NCBI GenBank assembly: GCA_007922305.1
Contig: ML677334.1
Span: 62,556,333-62,620,332 of the forward strand
Source of the DNA: Dermatemys mawii
Taxonomy: Eukaryota > Chordata > Testudines > Dermatemydidae
Length of the DNA: 64,000 bases
Direction of reading: 5' to 3'
Shown: positions 12,032-22,043 of the stretch, piece by piece
How positions within the stretch are numbered: position 1 is the first letter of the stretch
How the letters are laid out: each line of letters starts with the position of its first letter
Notes under the pieces: generated by a model
What the model was told of the DNA's origin: nothing
The model's input: the letters and a program-made list of their open reading frames with translations, nothing else
The model's database searches: none
Program-made: the position numbers and the translations under genes

Positions 12032-12287
12032 AGGCTTGCCTACACTGGCACTTCACAGCAACTTTCTCGCTCAGGGGTGTGAAAACACACCCCTTGAGTG
12101 CTGCAAGTTTCAGAGCTGTAAAGTGCCAGTGTAGACAGTGCACCAGTGCTGGTAGCCGTGCTCCCAGCACTGTTAGCTATTCCCCTCCTGGAGGTGATTT
12201 TTTTTTACAGCGCTGGTGCCACAACTATCCAGTCATGTTAAAGCATTGCCACGGCAATGCTTTAACATTGCTAGTGAAGACACGCCC
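12032..12287. mobile_element. Harbinger-type MITE, 256 bp
   Basis: Ends AGGCTTGCCTACACT and AGTGAAGACACGCCC are inverted repeats, flanked by TTA at 12029-12031 and 12288-12290. Internal hairpins are visible: GCACTTCACAGC with CTGTAAAGTGCC, and AAAGCATTGCC with GGCAATGCTTT at 12241-12262. It has no coding capacity. The 3-bp TTA duplication fits PIF-Harbinger mobilisation. Confidence 0.85.
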
Positions 12288-12509
12288 TTAGGATCATAGC
12301 AGCATCTGCTATGAGGGAGCGTCCACCATGCTCTTGGCCAAGACCTGTGAGAACAGTGACTTCCCTCTGTTTTCAGACCTCTTTGAACACTCGCCAGTCT
12401 CTCAGTCTTTGAGATGCCTTTTATGATCACTTATGCCATCACATGACATGATAGTGTAATCTGCTTGGTCTAACAAGTAGTCATTGACAACAATTGTTAA
12501 TCACTCTCT

Positions 12510-12778
12510 CGTCACCGATCCAACCATCTGTCCACCAAGTTTTGACATGCCAAAGTACCTGTGGTCATCCTTGAACCAGTTTAGGACAGGGTAACTGTGT
12601 GGCCAATCTCTTCAAATGGGATTTCTCTAATGACCTGCACTGTAAATGTGGTCAACTTCAGACTATGTTGCACATCCTAGACAGGTGCCTGTTGGCTTAT
12701 TTTGACGATGGGCTACTGGCTCTTCACCTGGCTGATGATGATGCTATCAAATGGCTATACACTCTGCATGTATGGTAA
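12510..12778 (+). pseudogene. RTE/jockey-like LINE, C-terminal ORF2 fragment
   Basis: Plus-strand translation gives a DMPKYLWSSLNQFRTGQ stretch, then after a one-base frame shift near 12590 a CVANLFKWDF stretch, CKCGQLQTMLHILDRC and DDGLLALHLADDDAIKWL. The CxCG...TMxHIL..C zinc-ribbon-like signature and the LNxFRTGQG motif mark the extreme C-terminus of reverse transcriptases of RTE or jockey-like LINEs. Nothing of the polymerase core lies upstream, so this is a 5'-truncated copy. Confidence 0.75.
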
Positions 12779-13037
12779 GAGAATGAAAATTGTCTACACC
12801 TTTATTTTTAACAGTTGATACTGCTAAATGGACTTACTCCGTTAAAGCTATCTTTTTCCCCTAACATTCCTCGTTTTGTTTCTTTAAATTATCACTTTTT
12901 CATTTTAAAAATGGCATTATAAATTATAGCAAACAATGTCAGAGTAACTATAAATGCATAATTAAAACAAGTTTGTCTTTTTATGAAATTAGTTGCATAG
13001 TTTTAAACAGATAATCTGAATCCCACTACCTCACTTA

Positions 13038-13260
13038 GGGCTGGTTTACATGGGGGCATTCAAAAAAGTTAAGTCAAATCAATTAGAGTTGTGAAGTTAA
13101 TGTATATTAAACATTCATGTGAATACTCTGATTCAGAAGTAAAGTGGCCACTTTACTTCTAAGTCAGTGTGTCCACACAGGGATTTAGCGGGCATTTACT
13201 TCTGCATATTACCTTCACTCCCTTAGTTGATTACTCTTAACTCCCCGTGTAGACAAGACC
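13038..13260. mobile_element. Harbinger-type MITE, 223 bp
   Basis: Left end GGGCTGGTTTACATGGGG pairs with right end CCCCGTGTAGACAAGACC. TTA flanks both sides (13035-13037 and 13261-13263). It is non-coding, with an inner palindrome AGTAAAGTGGCCACTTTACT at 13138-13157. Confidence 0.85.
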
Positions 13261-13263
13261 TTA

Positions 13264-14322
13264 ATTTTTCGGTGCCCTCAAGTTCAGTGCCTTCAGTTCG
13301 CACCTGCAAAATATTTGTCCCATCCCCAGTAAACAAGTCATGATCCAAAAAAAGCACTTAAGCACCTTCTTAGCTTTAAGCACGTGAGTAGTCCCATTGA
13401 CCTCAGTGGGTCCTTTAGTACTATTGTTTGGTACTCTGTGCTCAACACTAGCAGATGAAGTAAAGAACTGTCAGACCCTGGATGGGAGAAATTATTTTCA
13501 CTATATGTCTGGTTGATATCCTGTTGAATCCCTGCAACAACTGTGCCATTTACTAAAGTTAGTGTTTGGGAATAGCTCAACATTGTCAGATTTATATAAC
13601 TACCAGCATCTCAGGATTAAAGTGATAGGTTAAAATGGAATCCATTTTCTGACAATCATGTTTTCTAAAAGAACATTTTTAGTGACCTTATCAGTTCTTA
13701 GTTTCTTTGCACACTCCTTCAGTAGAAATTTGGAACTCTTCAATGAAGAAAAATCTTTGTATTTTTGAGTCGCCTGCCAAAGACTTACAGCAAAAAGAAA
13801 GATTAGTGCTGTAATTGCTACTTCCAACTGACTTGGCAAAAATGTAGTACAGAAAGTTTACAAAGAATACATGATAATGCATGATATAATGACTGGGATT
13901 TTTCTAAGAGGCATAAAAGACTTTTAATGAGAGTTGGGCACCTAACTCCCTTAGGTCTCTGGAAATTGCCCCCAAAGGTACCAGTACAACACATTAATTT
14001 TTAACTGGATTTAATTGATTTCTTTTTTTTTTTTTTCCTGAACTTTTACATTTAGTGCCAGCTCACCATCAGGAAGTCTCCAACAAGTACTAAAAACTTT
14101 TAAAGACAGAGATTTCACAGGTTCTTGTATTAAGTTGTTTCACATCCACACTCTTTTCTCCCTTCTGAACTCAAAGACAAAGCAGGTAAATTATAAGACT
14201 CTGTAACTTTACTGATAAGCAACAATCCCACATGGGAATAAAATAATATATGGAATTTACAAGAACAGAAATGGATACAAAAATAGAATCAAAAAGAAAA
14301 TGTGAATTGTACTCTTATAATT
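13264..14322. other. Mostly unassigned; one old palindromic repeat scrap
   Basis: Around 13340-13415 the words AGCACTTAAGCACC, CTTTAAGCACGTGAGTAGTC and CCATTGACCTCAGTGGGTCC match a common amniote repeat built on a palindrome. Near 13930 GTTGGGCACCTAACTCCCTT is another amniote repeat scrap. The rest, including a T14 run near 14023, is unassigned. Confidence 0.45.
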
Positions 14323-16028
14323 AAGGCTAAGATTTTGTCTTGGTTATTTTCAGTAAAAGTCACGACCAGGTCATAGGCAATAAACAAAAATTTACAGAAG
14401 CCATGACCCATGTGACATTACACCCCATATTTTTCATAGAAATTGGTTGTGATATGAACATGACAAGCTAAGATTCATTTTATGCAAGATGGGTCATGTA
14501 AGGTATCATTAGAAAGGTTATAGATTTACTGAATGTGATTATCCAGTATTTATGCATGTATCATTTCTGTATCTAGTTAGGAATATAGACTATGTAACAA
14601 TTAGAACTGTGTGTGTATTTAGGAGTCATCCACCAGACAATAGGCCATCAGCTTTGAAAGGCCATTAAGAAAAAACAAAACTTTAAAGATACTAACCTCT
14701 CTCCTTCCTGAGAGGTATCCTGGGACATAGCTGTGACACTACTGGGTTGGGTGGTCCTGATACCCGATAGTAAACACCATCTTTGACTTTTAGTAATTTT
14801 TCACTAAAAGGAGTGGGAGGTCAAGACTGGGAAACAAGAGAGTCCCGCCTTATGCAAGTCTAATTTACGGCTGGGATGTAAGGCAAACAGGACTCTTCTC
14901 CATTTGCCTTCCTGCAAGAGAAGAAGGAAGACTGCTGAAAGTACCTGAAGAGAAGAAGGAATCGAGCAGTGGGAAAGGCAAGGGCTGAGTCCAGACTGAG
15001 ACAGAGGAGTCTAGTCTGTAAAGAGAAATAACTGGAACTCTGAGCTACAGAAACTCTGCAGTCTGCCTAATTCAACATTTAGGGTGAGAAATTACATTTT
15101 TAATCTGTTTCTTTAGTGAATCAAGCTTAGTTTGCATGGGGTTTTTTTTTTGCTTAGCAATCAGCTTTGTCCTGTTTGCTATCCCTTATAATCATTTAAA
15201 ATCTGTCTTTTGTAGTTAATATACTTACTTCTTGTTTACAACATAACCCAGTTTGTTCAATCCATACTTTGGGGGGTGAGGGGGCACCAAGAAGTACTGC
15301 ACATCTCTCATCACACTGAGGGAGAGGGCACATTTTTCTGAGCTTGCGCTGTGCAGATCTTTCTATACAGTGCAAGACAATATTACCTTGGATGTACTTT
15401 CCAGAGGGAAGCGGCACGTTAGCTAGGAAACTGCCCAGCAGTGAACAGCCTCAGAGAGCTGTTTGCATACTGTTTGTGTGATTCTACAGCTGGTGCTCCC
15501 TAACTGTGTATGTGCTGCCAGAGAGCATGATTCAGCAAAACAGAGAGAGGGAGCCCAGGCTAGTGGAACAGTCAGGCTCAGTGAAATCCCAACACATTAC
15601 ATGACATACCAGAAGGAGAGAACCTAACCCATCACAACCTGCCTGTTACTTTTGCTGTTGCGACTCCATGGTCTCCCCAACCACTGTGGTGGCTGGGAGC
15701 TGTGGGATTCCCAGCTCTGCCCATGGTGCCTGGGAGCTGCACAGTAACCATATTTCCCAAAGAGGAAAACGAGACCCCCGCAGCCATGCCTAAGGCTTCC
15801 CCCTCCCCTTTTCCCCGGAAGATGCTGTCATCCATCGCTGGAACCCTGAGGAGGGCCCCCCTCAGAGGTCTGTCGCATGTTGCTAGAATGCTGCTAGGGG
15901 CCCGCTGGCTGCCAGCTCCAGAGTCCCGCAGCCCCTGTGGATGAAGCAGAGAATGTCATGGAGGTCTCTGGAAGTCATGGATTTCGTGACTTCCATGACC
16001 TCTGTGACATAAATGTAGCCTTAACTCA
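14323..16028. mobile_element. hAT-like repeat split by a later insertion
   Basis: The left end TAAGGCTAAGATTTTGTC and right end AAATGTAGCCTTAA are inverted. Inside, AAAGTCACGACCAGGTCAT on the left and GTGACTTCCATGACCTCTGTG on the right belong to one recognisable repeat whose two halves are separated by 14423-15593. The right half (15650-15950) is GC-rich and carries chance open frames on both strands. Confidence 0.6.
14423..15593 (+). mobile_element. LTR-like insertion inside the hAT-like repeat
   Basis: The block is bordered by the 8-mer ACATTACA at 14415-14422 and 15594-15601. Segments such as GTAAGGTATCATTAGAAAGG (from 14499), the TATTTATGCATGTATCATTT stretch and GTAGTTAATATACTTACTTC (15213) are in the same order as in the minus-strand LTR at 26801-28021, so both belong to one LTR superfamily. 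The AATAAA position seems mutated to AATATA. No internal genes are present, so it is a solo LTR or related unit. Confidence 0.55.
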
Positions 16029-16874
16029 TAATCCACTGAAACATTTAGATTTAGAAGAACCACAAAGAGACACTCCATCTTCCAAAACATGTAAATAGAT
16101 GTTTGTGTTGTTAGTATCCTAGACCATCAAATCAGGTCTTCTCCAGTGAGCTCTTTACCCTTCTTGGGCCATACAGTATCTTAAATGAGATACAGAGCTC
16201 TCCAATTTTCCTTCTTTAAAGACATTCTCAGAGCTGAAAGCCAAATCCATTATTTTCTGGTGCAGGCCAACTGGAGTAACAGAATTATTCCTGTCAAAAG
16301 GTTACCTCCTTACTCTAGAACTCCACCCAGTTATACAAAGGAATGCAGCCTGAGTTTCCATGGTGATACCTGATGTCACCTCTAGATTATTTTAGGGCTG
16401 TAGAGACTTGTTTTTATTAAACGCTGCTTTGAGAAAACTTCAAAGGTTACAGTCTGCACACACAATTTTGCATAATCTGTAGTTTGGGTTAATCCTCAAG
16501 GATTTAACATAATTCCTTGCAATGTGTATGCAAATAACATCCCAGTCACAACGTATAAATGACACACTGCAGTCATTTTCTAGAGACTGCTTCTGAATTT
16601 TTCTCTGGGAAGCATGAAAACCCTAAAATAATATTTACTTCTATGTTTAAAGTCTGTTTGAGCTACACTTTGGCAACATAATAACCAAAGCTTTCTTTTA
16701 TAACAACCCTATAGTCCTGAGACACTATATAATTAAAAGATCTTTTTACCATTTAGAGTATATTTCCATGTTGAAAATAAAACAAGGGATTAACATTCAA
16801 CATTCAACACCTTCACCAGGGCTAGAAGCTATCAGCTTCTATGCGGATACACATCCAGTTTTGGAAAACTGGTG
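16029..16874. other. No feature recognised
   Basis: AT-rich DNA with only short open frames; nothing assignable. Confidence 0.6.
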
Positions 16875-17015
16875 TTCATAGGTATGGAATTAGGGGTCCT
16901 GGGGGTGTAGCAGGACCCCCTGACTTGAAGTGGCTTCCATTATATACAGGGTTTACAGTTTGGTTCAATAGTTCTCAGCACCCCAACTATAAAAACTGTT
17001 CCAGCAACCCAGCTG
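16875..17015. repeat. Interspersed repeat fragment of turtle type
   Basis: The order GGTATGGAATTAGGGGTCCT, AGTGGCTTCCATTATATACA and CAGTTTGGTTCAATAGTTCT is familiar from reptile genomic sequence. No ORF or terminal structure is visible. Family unknown to me. Confidence 0.45.
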
Positions 17016-17734
17016 TCTCATTTTCAAGCGCACACAATTTGGCACTGTGTACCAGTTCTGTCCCTCCAATATTCCTAATGCTATATTTCAAATTGGCTAT
17101 CAAATGAGCCCCTCCTCCCCCAAGTTCTGGGCAAATTGCAGCCATCAACCATACCTTAAGCCTATAGAGAATCCACACCTTAAGGTGCAAACTGATTTTT
17201 CTGTACAATGTAGTCAGTGTATCAGTGTTTCTCTGACCCCATCAAATATTCTGAGTTCCACTGACACAGTGCAGTGGCTAGGATACAGCAAGAACAGATG
17301 AGCCCTGCAGAAACAGTCTCTCTCCAAGCATTCATACTCCACTTGTCATTGTAGTACCTAAGCATGTAATGTTACAATCATATTTATTACAGGCTTACAG
17401 GGGAGGAGGGGAATGACATATCTCCTTATGAGAAAAAAAGCATCATGAAGAGATGGAGAAAAAAAGGTGGACAGAAAATTAGATGAAGATTATAGATACA
17501 TCCGAAAATATTTCCAAATCCACAAATTTATTGTCCTATCTCCGGGAGCCTGATTATGTCCCTTCTGCCTGGGGTAGAAGGTCCAACGGTCTGGTCACAC
17601 TAGAGATTCTCACTCTCCAGTGTAGTTTGAGTGAATAACACACACATCAAACTGGAGAAAAGCTGAATCCACTACTGGTGAGAAAGAATGCTCTAAATTG
17701 CTTTTGCAACACTGCTTCTCTTACCATAGGACGC
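17016..17734. other. No feature recognised
   Basis: No repeat or exon could be supported. A long purine-rich patch lies at about 17400-17490. Confidence 0.55.
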
Positions 17735-17830
17735 AAAAGAGGAAGGTGGCCTTGCAGTGAAGGCGCTGCACTAGGACTTGAGAAACCTAGGTTCAATTTC
17801 TAACTTTCCAAAAGATTTCCTGCCTAGTGG
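17735..17830 (+). repeat. MIR-like tRNA-derived SINE fragment
   Basis: GGTGGCCTTGCAGTGAAGGC, GCACTAGGACTTGAGAAACC and TAGGTTCAATTTCTAACTTT follow the tRNA-derived head of MIR-type SINEs, including the GGTTCAAT B-box-like core. It is old and truncated. Confidence 0.6.
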
Positions 17831-17977
17831 AAACTAGTGAGCTCTGTAACTGTAAGGTGCTAGCAGGCACTGCAAAGAGACACATGTAGCCAGCAGACAG
17901 AGAGATGTGATTCCATCTCTCCTCTCACAAACTCTAAATACACGTTTTCTCTTTTGTTTTCTCCCTTGGGGCTGGAG

Positions 17978-18099
17978 TTAGAGTGGCCAGATGTCCCGAT
18001 TTTATAGGGACACTCCCAATTTTGGGGTCTTTTTCTTATACAGGCTCCTATTACCTCCCACCCATCCTGATTTTTCACACTTGCTGTCTGGTCACCCTA
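17978..18099. mobile_element. Short TIR element, 122 bp, copy A
   Basis: Left end AGAGTGGCCAGATGTCCCG pairs with the right end CTGTCTGGTCACCCTA. The same unit recurs at 46637 and, truncated, at 36510. It is non-coding and folds into a long hairpin. Superfamily not settled. Confidence 0.8.
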
Positions 18100-18190
18100 A
18101 TTAGCGTATCAGAGCTATGGCCCACATCCTCTGCCACACAGCTAGGAAGAGGAAACTACAGAGACCAAGCCTAAACTGCTGCTTACGTAC

Positions 18191-18258
18191 CAAATAAATG
18201 CCAGGATGATTCCTCCCACCAGCACCAGCTTCCTGGACTCCAACTTAACCGTGAGCAG
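18191..18258 (-). CDS. Candidate 68-nt internal exon encoding a membrane segment
   Basis: On the minus strand a pyrimidine-rich stretch (CCTGCTTTTTTGCTTCACTG) leads to GCTGTCAG, a good splice acceptor, at 18259. The following 68 nt are open and end in TTTATTTG before GTACGTAAG, a good splice donor. The reading LLTVKLESRKLVLVGGIILA followed by FIW is a basic cluster and then about 14 hydrophobic residues, as in the signal anchor of a type II Golgi or ER membrane protein. It lies just downstream, in minus-strand direction, of the CpG island at 18400-19720, the place expected for an early coding exon. No in-frame ATG is present, so the start would be in an upstream exon. I do not recognise the protein, and both splice sites are read by eye. 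Confidence 0.35.
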
Positions 18259-19426
18259 CTGACAGCGCCAGTGAAGCAAAAAAGCAGGACAAACTAATCC
18301 CACAGGCCAGAGTGGGAGCTACAGGTAGAATCTGAATCACAGCTAGTCACCCTCCCACCTGAAAAGACAACAAAGCCAACGCTGCAAAGAAGCCAGGTGG
18401 CTGTTGTGAAGCCAATTCCCGCCCCTCCCGCTGCATTGTTCTGAGCAGAGACACCACAGGGAAAACAGAGAGACAATGTGGGTTATGGCAAGACGGGGGG
18501 GGGGGGGGGGCAGACACAGAGCTTAAAAGGCCCCTGGCTGCTGCTGCCAGCCGTGCACAGCAAATACTACACCAGTTACCCACTGGAGTGTGAGCAGGGG
18601 ATATGGGGTCCGATCCTATTTCTCCCTTCCAGAGCCCCCTCCACGGCTCCCGATAGGGCCAATCAGCCCCATCCTCGGGGATCTGTCCCCCTGCAAACGA
18701 AACATGCAGAAGATCCGATCCACCCCCCCCCCCCCCCCCCCCGGGCTGGCGGACCTGGGGGGATGGGAGAGAAGCAGCCAAGAGACCAAACCCTCCAACC
18801 CCCCCAAACCTACCAACCTCCACCCGCGAGGAGGGAGCAGCGGGGGCTGCTCGGGTCCCTCCCACGGCTGCCAAACTGCTGGGCCGGACAGCCCCGCGCA
18901 GCGCCCCCCTTGGATCGGGGACTGTCTCTCCACCGCCCCCCTTCCCCGGCCAGCGCTGAGCCGACGGGCAGGGCAGGGGGCGGCGAGTCCAAAGTACGAA
19001 ACAACAACCCCCGCCCGGCCCGCAGGGGAGAGCGGAACGGGGTGAGGGATCAGACTCCCCCAGCTCCCCGGCCGCTGCTCGGAGCGCTCCGCTTGCACCC
19101 CGGCTGGGGTAGCGACCATCCGGCCGCCCCCTCCCCAGCCACCGAGCCCACTCGGGTCCAATCTACGCCGCGACCCGCCCCGGGGCAGCCGAGCGGCCCG
19201 GCCCGGCGGCTCCCCGCAACCTTCGGACACTCACCCCTCCGCGACCTCCTCCGGGTCTGGGGACGGGGGGGGGCTGCTCGCGGACCGGTGGGGGAGGGAC
19301 AGGCAGGCCCGTAGCACTAGCCCTGCGCTCCCCCCGCACGCGCTGGCTCCGCACTGTTTGTGTTGTGATGCGAGGCTGGCTGCGGAGGGGGAGGGGTTCC
19401 ACCAGCTGAGAGGATGTAAACACTGC

Positions 19427-19438
19427 GGTCACGTGCTC
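19427..19438. promoter_or_regulatory. CACGTG E-box, CLEAR-like
   Basis: GGTCACGTGCTC contains GTCACGTG, eight of the ten bases of the TFEB/MITF CLEAR consensus GTCACGTGAC. A second E-box lies 62 bases downstream. USF or MYC family factors bind the same core, so the factor is not decided. Confidence 0.55.
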
Positions 19439-19490
19439 CATGCTCAGGCGGAGGAAGGCAGGCGCCGCGCTCGACCAGCTGAGGGGAGCG

Positions 19491-19500
19491 CCACGTGATC
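19491..19500. promoter_or_regulatory. Second CACGTG E-box
   Basis: CCACGTGATC sits within the CpG island, about 230 bases left of the TATA-like box. Confidence 0.5.
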
Positions 19501-19544
19501 GGGGGATAGACTCCGCCTCGCAACCCGGAGCGCCAATTAGGGGA

Positions 19545-19563
19545 TGACGCTTTTGTGTCGTCA
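19545..19563. promoter_or_regulatory. Palindromic CRE-like half sites
   Basis: TGACG at 19545-19549 and CGTCA at 19559-19563 face each other across nine bases. These are ATF/CREB half sites; the spacing is not the canonical CRE, so binding is uncertain. Confidence 0.35.
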
Positions 19564-19714
19564 CCCGTTGCATAGGGGCCTGTAGAACCTTGGCGTTAGG
19601 CTAAGAAGCCGCCACGCCTCCACCCCTAGTCCCGTGTCTAGCCAAGGGGCAGGCGGGGCGGGGCGGGGCGCTCGCTGGTGCACGGTGGCGAATTCGGACC
19701 AGTCAAGGGCCACC

Positions 19715-19819
19715 ATGCGTCGCTATAAAGCTGGAGCAGGGCCCTGCCCCTGTCACCGGGCTGACCAGCTCGACGGGGGCGCCAGGCCTGCGGGGGGGAA
19801 GGGGAAGCAGGTGGAGTAA
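19715..19819 (+). other. Kozak-context short ORF overlapping a TATA box
   Basis: GCCACCATG with a perfect upstream Kozak context opens a 34-codon frame starting MRRYKAGAGPCPCHRAD and ending at TAA 19817-19819. The same bases include CTATAAAG at 19723-19730, a good plus-strand TATA box preceded by GC boxes. If the TATA box is used, transcription would begin near 19755 and the ATG would be upstream of it; both cannot serve one transcript. CAG followed by GTGGAG near 19807 could be a weak donor. Confidence 0.3.
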
Positions 19820-20246
19820 GAGCAGGGAGCGAGGTGGGTGGGAGACCAGAGTCTGAATTCCCCGGGTGAGTTAGTGACTTAGCCTGTGCAATCTCTGCAG
19901 TGTCACTGCTGGGGTTGGGAACAACCTGGACTCTAGGGCCCAGGTGAGCCCTGTCCTAGGCTGGCTCTTAAATCCTGTCCTGGCCGCTGTTGAGAAGAGC
20001 CCCCTTGCCCCTAGACTACCCAGGTTAAGGGTGATAGAGATAGAGCTTCTCTAAGTCACAGCCACAGGGTGCCCTTTTGGGGAGGGAAAAAAGGGTTGTA
20101 GGCTCTCCCAGCCCCAGGACAGAGAGGCCATAGCTCTCCCCTCCCTCCTGCGGAGAAGGAGGGAATAGGTCAAGAGGGCATCCTTGGAAACAGGCTTCCA
20201 GTGAGGTGGGAGAAGGCAGGAGCTATCTGACGGGACTAGGGCTGGG
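19820..20246. other. Downstream shore of the CpG island, no feature
   Basis: Moderate GC, no clear exon. GTGAGTTAG at 19865 and GTGAGCCC at 19944 look like donor sites but have no coding frame in front. Confidence 0.45.
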
Positions 20247-20254
20247 GAGCAGAA

Positions 20255-20992
20255 TAGGGTTGTCAGCTTTCTAATTGCACAAAACCAAACACCCTTGCCT
20301 TGTCCCTTCTCTAAAGCCCTGTCTCCACTCACTCTCCCCCCCCTCCATTGCTCACTCCCCCCTCCCCCAGCCCAGTGAAAGTGAGGATGGGGGAGAGGGC
20401 TCCAGCTGAGGATGCTGGCTCTGAGGTGGTGCTGGGGATGAGAGGTTTGTGGTGCATGAGGGGGCTCTGGGCTAGGAGTTTGGAGTGTGGGAGGGGGTGG
20501 GGCACAGGCTCTGGGAGGCAGGTTAGGTGCAGGAAGTGGCTGGGGTGCAGGTGGGACTGCAGGGTCTGGGAGAGAGTTAGGGTGTGGAAGGGGGTTCTGA
20601 TCTGTGGCAGGGGTACAGGCTCCAGCAGAGCGGCACTTACCTCAAGCAGCTCCAGGGTCAGCAGGGCTAAGGCAGGCTCTCTGCCTGCCCTGGCTCCGCA
20701 CTGCTCCTGGAAGCCGCTAGCATGTCCAGCCCCTAGGTGGAGGTATGGCCGGTGCTATCCCTGCAGTTCCCATTGGCTGTGGTTCCTGGCCAATGGGAGC
20801 TCTGGGGGCAACACACAGTGCTTCCATGATTGCCCCTGCACCTACAAGCCAGTGAAGGCAGGGAGCCTGGACTTAGCCATGCTATGCTGCCACCTGGACT
20901 TTTACTGGCCCGGTTAGCAGTTCTGACTCGAACCACCAGGGTCCCTTTTTGACTGGGCGTTCCAGTTGAAAACTGGACACCTGGCAACCCTA
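20255..20992. mobile_element. hAT-type non-autonomous element, 738 bp
   Basis: Ends TAGGGTTGTCAGC and CTGGCAACCCTA are inverted repeats. The 8-mer GAGCAGAA flanks both sides exactly (20247-20254 and 20993-21000), the 8-bp target duplication typical of hAT elements. The interior is GC-rich with GGGTGTGGGAGGGGG-type words and has no transposase. The intact duplication suggests a fairly young insertion. Confidence 0.93.
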
Positions 20993-21169
20993 GAGCAGAA
21001 GCATCTTGATGGAGACCAGAGAGAAAGGGCAATAGTGGCAGATGGGGAGCTGGGTAGGAGCTTGAGACTCAGTAAGTTATGGTAGAGGATGGGCGTTTAG
21101 TTCTCAGCAGCTGCTGGTGAATGGAAAGCGTAGAGGGGCGGGGGAGTGCAGGTGGCAGAGCCTGTAGTT

Positions 21170-22043
21170 CAGGGGTGGGCAAACTTTTTGGCCCGAGGGC
21201 CTCTTCGGGTTTGTGAAATTATATGGAGGGCCCCATAGGGAAGGCCCTGCCCCCAATCCAGCCCCCTCCCACTTCCCACCACCTGACTGCCTCTTGAGAA
21301 TCCCTGACCCATCCAATCCCCTTCCACCTTTTCCCCTCACTGCCCCTTTCACAGACCCCCAACCACTCTCCAGGATCCCACCCCCTACCCAATTCCCCTA
21401 TTCCCTGTCCCCTGACTGCCCCAACCCCTATCTACCTTCCCACCCCCTAACCACCACCCCAGAACCCCCCCCTGCTCCCTGACTGCCCTCTCCAAAGCCC
21501 CCCCCCAACCACCACCCTGGAACCCTGCTCCAACCTCCCTCTTACCATAGCTGCTGGTGGGAGAAAATGCAGCCCCGGCCCCCAGAGCTCTGCCTGTACA
21601 GAGTGGCTCTGGGGGAGGTGGGCAATGCGCAGCTCCGGCCCCCAGAGCTCTGCCTGTGTGGCGCGGCTCCGGGGGAGGGGAGGAGTGCACAGCCCCAGCC
21701 CCCGGAGCGCTCCCCACACAGCGCAGCTCCAGAGGAGGGGCCAGTGCGCAGCCCCAGAACGCTCCCCACGCGGCGCAGCTCTGGCGGAGGGGCCAGCACG
21801 CAGCCCCAGTCCCCGGAGTGCTGCCCCTGCGGCATGGCTCAGGGGCGGGGGGAAGCATGCAGCCCTGGCCCCTAGAGCGTTGCCCACGTGGCACGGCTCC
21901 TGGGGAGTGGGAGGGCGCACAGCCCCAGCCCCGCAGCGGTGTCCGGTGCCTCTGCTGTGCGGCTCTGGGGGAGGGACCGTGGGCCGGATTGGATGGTCTC
22001 GTGGGCCAGATGTGGCCCGCAGGCCGTAGTTTGCCCACCCCTG
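21170..22043. mobile_element. hAT-type non-autonomous element, 874 bp
   Basis: Left end CAGGGGTGGGCAAACTTTTT pairs with right end AGTTTGCCCACCCCTG. The 8-mer CTGTAGTT is duplicated exactly at 21162-21169 and 22044-22051. The same family is found at 43980-44722. It is non-coding; open frames on both strands arise from the internal GC-rich tandem array. Confidence 0.94.
21567..21960. repeat. Diverged tandem array of about 55-60-bp units inside the hAT element
   Basis: About seven units begin with a GCAGCCCC or GCACAGCCCCAGC-like word, continue through a CGGAGCGCTCCCC-like core and end in CTCTGGGGGAGGGG-like sequence. Units differ at 10-25 percent of sites. Because the unit length is often not a multiple of three, repeated peptides appear in several frames; these are artefacts, not genes. 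Confidence 0.8.

Larger units (their letters stand above)
18400..19720. promoter_or_regulatory. CpG island, probable host gene promoter
   Basis: The GC content and CpG density jump sharply here compared with all other parts of the window. GC boxes (GGGGCGGGGCGGGGCG at 19654-19670), E-boxes and a TATA-like box lie toward the right edge. Homopolymers G16 (18495-18510) and C20 (18723-18742) are embedded. Long open frames on both strands (for example 18478-19314 plus and 18616-19230 minus) are what GC-rich DNA gives by chance; their Pro, Arg and Gly-rich readings show no domain. A gene on the minus strand is favoured by the candidate exon at 18191-18258, but a divergent promoter is possible. Confidence 0.75.

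Noticed and set aside
18478..19314. 278-codon plus-strand open frame and a 204-codon minus-strand frame in the CpG island
   Set aside because: Both strands are open because the DNA is GC-rich and stop-poor. The plus frame crosses the G16 and C20 runs and shows no conserved domain.
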